A stretch of DNA of 64,000 bases from Psophocarpus tetragonolobus (lineage: Eukaryota; Streptophyta; Magnoliopsida; Fabales; Fabaceae), in NCBI GenBank assembly GCA_037954015.1, contig CM075688.1:106843986-106907985 (forward strand). Direction: 5' to 3'. Below the pieces are notes generated by a model. The model made no database searches. It was not told where the DNA came from and saw only the letters and a program-made list of their open reading frames with translations. Made by a program: the position numbers and the translations under genes. Below, piece by piece: positions 23,363-34,326 of the stretch (positions are counted from its first letter, which is position 1; each line of letters opens with the position of its first letter).

Positions 23363-25771
23363 TTAGTAGAGGTTACAACTGTGACTTTTTTATTCATAAC
23401 GTCAAGTTTCAATGAATGTATTTTAGAAATAATCTTGTTTTGTATTTGAGATTAGGGAAATTGAATAATGATAACTAATTCTGTTAACATATGTAAAATT
23501 AGGTATTTTTACTTATATATATTTCAGAGAAAATATTAATTATAAAATATCATTTTTCTCAATGTAGGTAACCAATGCATATGTCCTAAAAATGTGTATT
23601 TATGCCAAAAGAACTATCACTTGATTGTTTTTATTTTAAATACTCAACTAATGAGCACAATATAGATTTAAAACACTAATTGGACAGTTAGTAGTGGAGA
23701 AGTTTTTTATATCCAAAAATTACGATTTAAAAAAAGTTTATTCCATGATTCCTATAAATATATAAAATGCATTTGATTGTTTTAATATGTTTCTTAAAAA
23801 TTAAAGATTTACATCGTAGTTTTTTGTATATATAAAAGCTTTTTACAATGATATCCTCAAGATAAATTAACTTTATTATTAATTTTTTTTCCACTTTAAT
23901 TTTATTATAAATAGGACATTTGTCTAATTAAATTAGAAGATTCAAATAAATTTACATATAAAAGCACATTTATAATTAAATATGTTTTATGTAGCTATTT
24001 TCACCACCATGGTCTATATGGTTGTGTCATTTCTCACATTATTATGAATAATACAATAATAAAAAAATTACAATAATCTATATTGAGTGCAAACCATATG
24101 GGCATGTTGTTTACCACAAACTTTATCAACATGGTTAGAAAAAAATTATGAACAAGCTTATTTATACATATTGAGCGCATGCTACATGATTGTGTAGTTT
24201 CTCGCATCGCTATGACCAGTAAGATAAAACTTGCACACAACTATATTAAGTGTGGACCATATATTTGTGGCCTAACCACAACTATGTGATGCAATTCTTA
24301 TTGCACTTCCTTTGATTTTCTCCTTATCACAAGGGAAAAGACCCTTTATAAAAGCATTTAAGGAAAAACTTCCACAATGGAGAATACTGAAAACACTTTA
24401 TTACATTGAAAGCTCTTTAAAGGAGTCTTAAATTCATTCATTCATTCAAGTGTAAGAAATACAAGAGAGTGAAATAGGTATTTATAGGGGATGAGAGTGA
24501 GAATGAACGTGTGAATTTAGAGGTTTGGACCTTAGCTTAATTAGCTAAAAAAACTAACTAAAAGGTTAACTCCTCTTGATCCAAAACTACCCAAGATAAG
24601 TTAAATTAAGGCAAGAATCAGCGGTCCTCTAGGGAACATGTGGGTTCACATGTTGGTCATGCCTTGTGAGTGCAAGGAAGGGTGCAAAAACAAGCCAAGA
24701 GGTGTGAAAATAACCACACGTCCAAGCCTATTTTGGCTCACTTTCTAGCATACACTTCATATACTAATTAGTGATACCCCATGCTCTGAACAAAAGTAAG
24801 GAATGACTAAAATACATGGCCCAAAGAAAAGATAAACACACTCACCTAAGAACAAAACAAATATGTATAAATAACTCCTAACTAGAACTATGATCTATGT
24901 CTTCAGCAAGAGCTAGTATACTCCATCCTAACCATATCCTTCTAATCATGATCTGAATGATGGGATCCTTGGTAGGATTTCATCACTATGTGGTTAATGT
25001 GGTGTAAAAGAAGACATACCAACACTTCTTTGAGAATGTCCACAATTTATCTAATAATGGAAAATAAAGCTTTCGGATAAACAACAACCCTACTAAGTTA
25101 TAATTTATAATTATGAACCATGATAATATAATGATTTAACATATTTAAAAGTTTTCCTCTACTTACTAAAGTTGGATTTTCATTCCCTCTTTAGAAATGT
25201 TTTTTTTTTTTGCAAAAAAAAGTGAGCAAAAATTGATTCTTGGGAATTGTAATTTCTTTGGAATAATAGTTTCTTAAACTTAAAATTTTTAGAAAAGTAA
25301 AAACTTTCCTCTACCAAATTTTCCTAAGGACATCTCTAATGGAAATTTCTTAAGTAAGTTTCTTAAATTACTTTTGTGGTTCTCACAGTACTTTATGTAG
25401 TCCCTACAGTGTCAATTTACTATTAAAAAAATTATCTATAAATTTGATCCAATAGTAAGAAATCACAAAAAATTACATGAAACTTAAACTTTTATATTTT
25501 CTAGTATGACTTAATTATAGATGATAGTGATTGATAAAAAAAGTATATTTTAATGTTAAAAATATTTTTTATATAAAAATACATCTTATGTCTAAAAAAC
25601 CCTGCTAAAAAGCCTAATAGGAGATGACATGAGAGATTCCAGCTCAATTAAATCAACAATTTGTTAACTCTTTGGTATCAAGTTGGATTTCTTCAAAAGG
25701 AAAAAATTTTAAATTTAATACATACTATATTCCATATCTATTTATACATGGATCTATATCTATATATTTAT
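23363..25771. other. Intergenic, no gene recognised
   Basis: This is A+T-rich sequence. A less A+T-rich block at about 24250-24980 (with CTTCCACAATGGAGAATACT and a stretch of about 40 bp around TTCATTCATTCATTC) looks like part of a retroelement LTR. I could not find its partner or ends. No protein-coding similarity was seen. Confidence 0.35.
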
Positions 25772-26258
25772 GAGAGGTAGTTATGAATGCATCTCCTTAG
25801 GTTTAGTATAATTACATATGCAAATTTTTTTTTAAATTACATAGACTCTCCTTACTTTTACGTACCCATTATAGTTTATACTTTCTCCTTTTCAAACTAA
25901 ACATACCTCCATTTATTTTTGCATTATTACGTTTTATTTCACGTAAATGTGATATGAATAATTTTTTAAAGTTTCGTAATAGTGAGACAATGGAGATGAG
26001 ATGAAAGTCGATGATAAAGTTTGAAAAATATAAAGAGTGCATGTGTAATAACATATAGAACTTAGGGGATACATGTCTAATATCATTCAAAACTTAGGGG
26101 ACGTGTGTAACACATTTATGTATGATATTATACTATTTTGAAATGAGATGGTACAACTATATATAATGAATACTTAAAAGTCAGGAGGTTATACGTAATT
26201 TAAAAAAAAAAAATAATTGAGTATACTAAACTTAAAGAGGTGCATTCATAATTCCCTC
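25772..26258. mobile_element. 487-bp terminal-inverted-repeat element
   Basis: The two ends are inverted repeats about 45 bp long with about 80% identity by eye. The left starts GAGAGGTAGTTATGAATGCA and the right, complemented, starts GAGGGAATTATGAATGCACC. Both are followed by a GTTTAGTATA block. Flanking TATTTAT occurs immediately on both sides (25765-25771 and 26259-26265), a possible target duplication. The internal open frame on the minus strand (25869-26090) resembles no known transposase. It is a non-autonomous element of uncertain superfamily. Confidence 0.75.
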
Positions 26259-26454
26259 TATTTATTGTAACTGGAAAATTATATGCCAAACTCATTTAAT
26301 TATTATATGACCATAAAAGGATAAATATTAATTACTTAATTGGTTAAAACTAATAACAACATTTGTTTTATTAAAATTGGATTACGATCTTTTAACCAAA
26401 GTTCTAGATTTGAGTATTATAAATAAACAAGATAGTTTATTTATTTTATTAAAT

Positions 26455-26614
26455 GAGTTTAATTGGTATACACTATTAGTGTAGAAGAGTTTTACACTGA
26501 CATTCAATCATGACTTCTCATTTATGTGACTTTTAAAGTAGTAACGAGTAAAATTAATAAATTTATCATGAATGAAAGATTGTGTTACACTGATAGTGTA
26601 TACCAATTAAACTT
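26455..26614. mobile_element. TIR/9-bp-TSD MITE, copy 2
   Basis: This is a 160-bp element with near-perfect inverted ends (GAGTTTAATTGGTATACAC and its complement-like GTGTATACCAATTAAAC). Flanks are TTATTAAAT (26446-26454) and TTATTACAT (26615-26623), 8 of 9 matching. It has the cleanest terminal repeats of the five copies. Confidence 0.88.
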
Positions 26615-26623
26615 TTATTACAT

Positions 26624-27134
26624 ATCATTTTTCAAGTTTTTTTGACAAAGATTAATCATTGAAAATATCAATACACACTTTACATCGATAACATAGTTTG
26701 TTCTTTTCTTTCTATATTAATTTTTTTACAGAAATATTAAAAATTATTCTCATTTGAAATTACCCTAGCCTATAACTGTCTTTAATTAATTATTATTTAT
26801 AATAAAATATTTAATTTATAATGACATAATTTATTATTAATAAAATTTTCTTCAATTAATAATTATATAAAAATGAAATTAATGAGGGAATTAATGAATT
26901 TAATATATTATTAAATAATAGGTAAAAATTAAAATTAAAAAAATATTTTATATAATAAAAAATTTCCAATTTATATATTATAATATATTTTAAAAAATAA
27001 TATAGCATGTATTTTTGTATATAGTACCATGAAGATTATTCTCATAACCAAATTAATGAAAAATGTTTCGGTGATAGCATAATTAGGAAACATGTCCTTA
27101 AAATCATTGACAATAAAAAGTTGTAGGCTCTAAC

Positions 27135-27183
<49 letters not shown>

Positions 27184-29654
27184 TTTAGAAGAAATTAATA
27201 AAAAAGATTGTTATCACTTCAATAAGAAATTAATATTTTTAAATTAACTCCTTATACATACACATGTACATACATGAACACACTAATTTTAGAAGGGAGG
27301 TTGAATAAAGATATTAGAAGTTTTTCACAAAACTTTGGAAACACTTCCTAAAAAAGCTTCTAATGAGAGATTTAAAAAGATAGTTTATAAAAGAATTTTC
27401 TTATAAATCTAGTATGAGATAAAATCGTATAGACCAGTAAAGAAGATGATTTAATAGAATTAGTAAGAGGATAAGTTTTTATATTGGTTCGCTCTTAATT
27501 GAATTATGTTCAAGTTCCAATCCAAACACTTCTTAAAATGTTTTACTATTTTAAATTGAAATGCAATTGGATATTCTTATTGTTACTTTTGGCTCACAAC
27601 GAATATTATATGTACTCTAGTTTTACCCTCAAATTTTTCTTGACTTTAATAAAATAACTAAATATTCTTTATCATTATGCCACTTTTGGCTTTCAATACA
27701 GAAGTATAAGTTTTTTTTGTTACAAAGAATAACCCTTAAAAACAGAATATACAAGTTTAGCTTTAAAATAAATAACTTAACAAAGTGAAGTATACAACAT
27801 AAGATCAAAAGAGTTTTTCTAATACTAAAAGGTGTTATCTATATAAGTTGATAAGGGTGTTAAAGAATAAACAATGACTTTTGCACCTATGTTATTATAT
27901 TCACAACTTCATTATGTCTTCATGCATGAACTTTCTTTATATAGAGTGGTTGCATGTAGTCATTGAGACATGTCTTTCTGGTGTCACTTTCTTGTTGTCG
28001 ATTTTTCTATTAAACCCGCTAAGATATATAGATTAAAAAACTTTGTACATCATTTGTCATCTTCTTCTATTCTTTACACTAGTTACATCGACACTTTATA
28101 TGAATATGATATTTGAACATTGACTTTTTACAATATAATACAAAAGGTAAAATTGTCTTTTGGATGCAATAAGCTTTAGCTTGATAGGATGTTACTTTTC
28201 GGATTATCCAAAGAATGCAACTATTTGCAACGTTATTAGTGCATAAAGTAGATTCTATATATTGATTTACATAAGGATAATAACTTTCTTTACTATCATA
28301 AGTCTTTTATCATATGGAAACTTCTTATATATTACACATACAAAAGTTTCTTACATCGAGCTACTAAATGATTTCTTGCACCTTATTAACGCATGTCTTC
28401 TTATGTGTGAAACTAATATTCTTATATGTTTACAGAGCAGTTTTATGTTAATCAATTGGTTTTTATACTTGTTATCTTTGTATAACATTTATTTATAGAC
28501 TATATATATCTTTTAAATAAGACATTAACTAATAAAACTTAATTTCATTTAAATAAGACATTAACTAATAAGACATTCTAAACCTATCATATCTTGAATA
28601 AAATTTTATTTGTTAGATAGACAAAGACAACACAATCCTATGATTTTATGAATCCTAAACAATTTTTACAACATACCTTTTATATATAATTATTTAAAAA
28701 TTTGAATATATATTGCATAAAATAAAGACTTAATTTAATAAGAATGATATATTTTATTATATTAAACAAATAAAATAAACAATTTTCATATACATCTATC
28801 ATATTTTTTATTCAACTTACCATTACGTTATTATTGCTTATTATTCAATTTATAAAAATACATTTTACACATATGTATTTATTTATATATAAAGCCAGCT
28901 CACCCTAACATAATAATTCATCTCAATATGTATATATATAATCTATTTATTAGAATTGATTTTCTACAATTTTATCTTTTATAAGTATTACTTTTTTTTT
29001 TCTATTTCAGTTTTTAATTTGTCATTACTTTTTCTATTATATGTCACACATTTTATCTCTATTATCATTTTCTTATCGCATACTAATCATGATGTATACA
29101 CATTACAAAAATTATAACATAATCATTTTCAAGACTAGGTTTTTAAGTTCTCTTTATTTTTCTCAATTTTTAATATAATATAATTTTAAAATGTTATTTT
29201 ATTGTTTGATGTTGGAAATATATTACATTTTTATTACTAAATTAAAAATAATTTTTTAACAAAATTTGAGAATCAATTTTATTTTTACAAATTTAAACAT
29301 AATATCAAAAGTATAGTACTAAAATTTTTCTAACACTAAAATTGCTATGATGAAATTTAAAAACTAAATATATTTACTACTGTAACAGGGTTATAATTTT
29401 GTATCCTTATGTATAAATAAATGTTTTAATTTTATTGTTATCATCTAACATAAACAGAATATTATAATTTCAATATTAGGTTTACATAATTTTTGTTCTT
29501 TAGTGATATAATAACGTATAGTTTTAATTTCTTTTGGAATATGAATTTTGCTTTGTGTTTTTAACCGTATAAAAAATAATCTATTTGAAGATTCATTGAC
29601 ACATAATAAAAAGCTCACACTAACAAAATTATACATATTAATTACATGTCATAT
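26624..29654. other. Intergenic, very A+T-rich, no gene recognised
   Basis: It holds an alternating TA microsatellite at about 27146-27181 and long A/T runs. Open frames at 28262-28498 (+) and 29445-29636 (-) are rich in Ile, Leu, Phe and Tyr, as expected from A+T-rich noise. No domain was seen. Confidence 0.45.
27146..27181. repeat. (TA)n microsatellite
   Basis: About 36 bp of uninterrupted alternating T and A. Similar but shorter TA tracts occur at 16388-16410, 34299-34356 and 35155-35172. Confidence 0.9.
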
Positions 29655-30065
29655 TTTAATCTATAACTTTAAGATGAATCTTATAACCTTAAGAAAAAAA
29701 TTACTTTTAAACATTTATATCCAATATACTTAACTGCCCTACTAACTATAATCTATATGTATAATCATCAATATTATATTTTATATTATCTATATACTAT
29801 TAATAAAGAGAATTTCCCCATTTGATGTCTACTCTTTAAAATACTTATTCTACCCTTATACTTATTTGAAAATTAAAAAAATAAACTATTTTATCATAGG
29901 GGATTTTTTAACACACAATCTCTTCGTCACCAAATGTAAACTTTACCATCAAATCAACCTTATAACTATAAGAAAAAAATTACGTTAAAACATTTATATC
30001 CAACATACTTAATTGCCTTACTACCTATAATCTATATGTATAATCATTAATCTATAATATTATAT

Positions 30066-30248
30066 GAGTTTAATTTGTATACATTGTGAGTGTAAAGATT
30101 TTTACACTGACTTTCAATCACAACCCTTCATTTAGGGTAAATTTATTGAGTTTACTAATTGTTATTTTAAAAGTCACATAAATAAAAAGTCATGATTTAA
30201 TGTCAATGTAAAAATATTTTATACTGACAATGTATACTAATTAAACTT
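30066..30248. mobile_element. TIR/9-bp-TSD MITE, copy 3
   Basis: This is a 183-bp copy of the same family, with ends GAGTTTAATTTGTATAC and an inverted AATTAAACTT. Perfect 9-bp duplications ATATTATAT lie at 30057-30065 and 30249-30257. It is inserted in tandem unit 2. Confidence 0.85.
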
Positions 30249-30549
30249 ATATTATATTTGATATTATATAATATATATACTATTAATAAAGAGAATTCCC
30301 CGTTTTGATATTCACTTCTCAAAATACCTATTTTACCTTTTTACCTATATAAAATTAAAAAATAAACTAGTTTGTCATATGAAAGATTTAAACCTACAAC
30401 CTCTCCCTCACCAAAGGTAAACTTTGCTACTAGATCAACCTTATAACCTTCAGAATAAAATTACTTTAAAACATTTATATCCAATATACTTAATTGCCCT
30501 ACTATATATAATTTATATGTATAATCAATAATCTACAATTTTATATTTT

Positions 30550-30610
30550 ATATTGGATTCGAACTTACAACCTCTCATTCGCCAAATGTAAACTTTACCA
30601 TTAGATCAAT
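30550..30610 (-). repeat. Best-preserved tRNA-like SINE head
   Basis: The minus strand reads an A-box-like TGATCTAATGG (one mismatch to TRGYNNARNGG). About 35 bp later comes GTTCGAATCC, a good B box (GWTCRANNC). Spacing fits a tRNA-type Pol III promoter. It cannot fold as a complete tRNA gene as read, so a tRNA-derived SINE is the likelier source. Related degenerate copies lie at about 29910-29962, 30386-30438 and 31045-31100, and perhaps at 13046-13100 and 56706-56760. Confidence 0.45.
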
Positions 30611-30726
30611 TTTATAACCTTAAAAAAATATACTTTAAAACATTTATATCTAACCTACTTAGTTGCCCTATTATCTATAAACTGTGTATAGTCAATCATC
30701 TATAATATTATATTATATATAATATA

Positions 30727-30909
30727 AAGTTTAATTGGTATACATTGTTAGTGTAAAAGATTTTTACACTGACATTCAATCATGACTTTTTATTTATCTG
30801 ACTTTTAAAATAGTAATGAGTAAAGTCAACAAATTTACTACCAATAAAATGTTGTAATTAAATACCAGTGTAAAAATCTTTACACTGACAGTGTATATAA
30901 ATTAATCTC
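30727..30909. mobile_element. TIR/9-bp-TSD MITE, copy 4
   Basis: This is a 183-bp copy starting AAGTTTAATTGGTATACATT and containing TTTTTACACTGACATTCAAT. Perfect 9-bp duplications TATAATATA lie at 30718-30726 and 30910-30918. It is inserted in tandem unit 4, close to the position used by copy 3 in unit 2 but with a different target duplication. Confidence 0.85.
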
Positions 30910-31100
30910 TATAATATATTATCTATACTTTATACTATTAATGAAACAAATTTCTCCTTTTGTTGTCCACTTTTCAAAAATACTTATTTTACTTTTATAT
31001 CTTTTTAAAAATTAAAAAAGAAGTTATTTTGTCATAGGAGGAATTTGAACTCAAAACTTCCATATCTCCAAATCTAAACATTTTATGACATCATCTACTC

Positions 31101-31784
31101 TCACAAATATAAGTTTTGTAAATAGATGTATACCTTTGATCATTAATATTTTTAATAAAAATACAAATACATATGAATGATCTTATATGTCTCTATCTAA
31201 GTATCATAAACAAAGAAATATACAAATCAACAAAATATATTTTATAATATTATATGCAAAATAACATAGTAAATTATTTATGGTATATCATATTTTATAA
31301 AACATATTAAATTAAAACTCTAAAATTGTTATAAAAAATAGAAAAAATTACTACACAAATCATATATATTTTTAAAGAAATTTGGGTTCCTTCTAATCCT
31401 AGACACAGGACAATCGCCCTCTAACAAGAACTATAGTTTTTATGAAGGGAATATTGCAAAAGATGAAGAGACTTAAATAAAGGAACCCAAAAAATGAATA
31501 AATAACTTTTCAAAACTGAGTTACCACATTGTAAATACGATTAGTGTTATTCTTTAATTAAATTTAAAGTTTTATTTTAGTAATACGACTGAATATTTTT
31601 ATTTCATGTATTAGTAACAATATCATGTGATGGTGCATATAAATTTTGTCTGAGGTTAAAAATCGCATGAAGTTAATAAGTTATGCCGTTGGAAGCTAAC
31701 ACTGGATAACGTTTTCTCTCTGCATAGTGCACACTCTACCACTGACCAGTGAGCTCACATGCTTTAAGTTTGCCCTTCTTTCCA
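31101..31784. other. Upstream flank of pTAC14
   Basis: A+T-rich to about 31680, then more mixed sequence that should be the 5' UTR and core promoter of the gene starting at 31785. No distinct element could be supported. Confidence 0.4.
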
Positions 31785-34295
31785 ATGGCTTCTTCTATTC
31801 CTCTCCACACGTTATTCTCTGCCACCCAGGTTTCAATTTCTTTCCTTTTTCCCACCCTTTTTCTTATCACTTCATTCTCAACCTTGTTTTCTTTCTCAAC
31901 AGTTCAAGGCTTCGCGCAGTGGCTTCTTGTGGCCACCCAGTTACTCGTTTGGCTCCCATACTCAAAACAGAGCACGAGCCATCAAAGCCTCGCTTGGTGC
32001 ACCCCCGTTTCCCCTGTTTCAGCCTCCCCAAGTTGAAGAGTCATCCTCTGAGGTAAATCCCTTCTTTTTTTATTTCCTGTTTTGCCCCCTCGCTTGTTTA
32101 CTTGTTGGCTTTTGTTTTCCTAGTTTGGTAGTGATTGACGGGTAGGCGATGTTAGAGTGTGGGTTGTTTCCATAATTTGATGTGCTTTCGTGTTCACAAT
32201 AGGCCGTGTTTGGATAAGTTTCTTTATAAATACTTACACGGGGAAGAAAATAAGAAAAAAAATAATTTGATTTCTATTGTTCAGAGTCAATATTGTGCAT
32301 TTTCCATGATTAGTAAATTCATGTTTGTTATTATACTGGTAACAAAATGGCTTGTAAATACAGTAATAATTTATGTGCCAAATTCATTCATATTTGTCCT
32401 GAGTCCTGACTGTCATATATGTACATATTGCGATTTAAAAAAGTAGAAAAATGTGGAACAAGATAGGGTTTTAAGTGAGAAGCAAAAAAATGTGGCAAGG
32501 AAGAGGGCTTATAGTGAGAAGCGGAAAAAAAAGCTTACACCAGAAGCAGGAGAACATGGAAACAGATGCTGGGACAGATGAATCTTAGGGTAAATAAGTT
32601 AGGAATGGAGAGACTACAGATAGCTATGACTTTCAAAATTCTAAATTAATTATTCAACTAATTGATGATGATGATGATGATGATGATAATAATAATAATA
32701 ATATAATGTAATAATAATAATAATTATTTTAATGACAACATCAGCAACAAAGTAGGGGGTATTGGCAGGAAAAAATCTGACAGGGAGCTGACACATGTCT
32801 AGCTAGAACAGTATTTTAATACATAGTAAGTAAATAGATTTTATGTTATGTATTTTATGTTCATAACATTAACGTTTAATATGATACAAGTGAATGCTAT
32901 TTCTATAATTTGATGTGTTTTTTGTTTATAACATTTACTATGGTAGAGCAAGAGTTGTTTATAATTTGATTTTCTTTATGCTCATATTCTTTATATTAAA
33001 TTCAGTAGCTTCTTGAGCCTTTGATTGAATTCTTTTAGGAACTTTCATTTTGATGAGATGTTTATTTTGATTTTTCTTTCTTTTCTTGTTTGTTAATTTA
33101 TTTGTTCCTATAGTTGGAGCCTGCAGATCCTGATTTCTACAAGATCGGTTATGTCCGAAGCATGCGAGCTTATGGAGTTCAGTTTAAAGAAGGGCCAGAT
33201 GGTTTTGGTGTGTATGCCTCCAAAGATGTAGAGCCTCTTCGCCGAGCAAGGGTGAGTAGCTTCATTTAATATTGCTACTTGCCTCGAGTGATGGTACTCT
33301 ACTTATGTTCTACCAGATATATAGCCTTTCCAACTGCTGATGGTGGCACAAGTGAAAATGATTGCAAATAAAGTTAGCTTCTGGAATGTTTTATATAGTT
33401 AGTTAGTTTGTATAATATTTTTTATCATTATATTCTTAGTAGCTGTCCCTGGATGATTTCCCTATCGATGTACTTGGGCAGGTTGTAATGGAAATTCCTC
33501 TTGAATTGATGTTAACCATAAGCAAGAAGCTCCCGTGGATGTTTTTCCCTGATATAATTCCCTTGGATCATCCAATTTTTGATATTATCAACTCAACAAA
33601 TCCAGAGGTAATTGGAATTCTCCTCTAAGTTCCTATTTAAGATGTAACTAATTTGCTTGGTTGTTTTCTCTTTTACTGGTAACTACATATGTTGCCAATA
33701 ACTCACCCTTGTTTTAACTGTTGTACCTGCTACAAAAGTAAAAAAAAAAATGTTCTGGTCATCTGCTTGATGTAATTGTGCTAATCTTTGTGGCAGACAG
33801 ATTGGGACCTAAGGTTAGCGTGCCTTCTCTTGTACTCATTTGACTGTGAAGGAAACTTTTGGCAATTGTATGGAGATTTCTTGCCGAGTGCAGATGAGTG
33901 CACTAGCTTGCTTCTAGCATCAGAGGTGTGTATAAAACAAACTAGTTTTGCAGCACTAAACCATGGTTTGATTGGGTTATTTCTTTTTTGAAATTATTAG
34001 TGATCAAGTCATGATATTAGAGGGAGATAATACAAATAGATGTTTCAATCACACTTAATGGGCTGTTTCAGTTTCTTTTTTCCTTGAAAGCATTTTGATG
34101 TGCAATTTTTGTGATGAAGCTGGATCATGTTATTAGACTAGGAAAAGTACATTTGAGAGACCCTTTACTTGTATCTGTTGATCTATGCTAAAATTAGACT
34201 GGAGCAAACTAGTCTAATAACTAATTTTTACTTAACAAAATCTCATAGTTTTCCTTTGCCAATATTTTTAACTTGAAACTTAAGTCATTATAGGT

Positions 34296-34326
<31 letters not shown>

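Larger units (their letters stand above)
29655..31100. repeat. Four tandem repeat units with tRNA-like heads
   Basis: Units start near 29670, 29960, 30430 and 30610. They share the block AACATTTATATCCAA, then CTTAATTGCCCTACTA, and a later block with TATACTATTAATAAAGAGAA and a TATTTTACC tract. Each ends in a conserved stretch running from a TTCGAAC-like motif to a TAGATCAACC-like motif. Units 2 and 4 each carry a MITE (30066-30248 and 30727-30909). Unit 3 is shortened. On the minus strand the conserved stretch resembles a tRNA-derived Pol III promoter. Confidence 0.6.

Noticed and set aside
30550..30610. Functional tRNA gene
   Set aside because: A/B-box-like motifs are present, but I could not form acceptor and anticodon stems. 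A SINE head is more likely.
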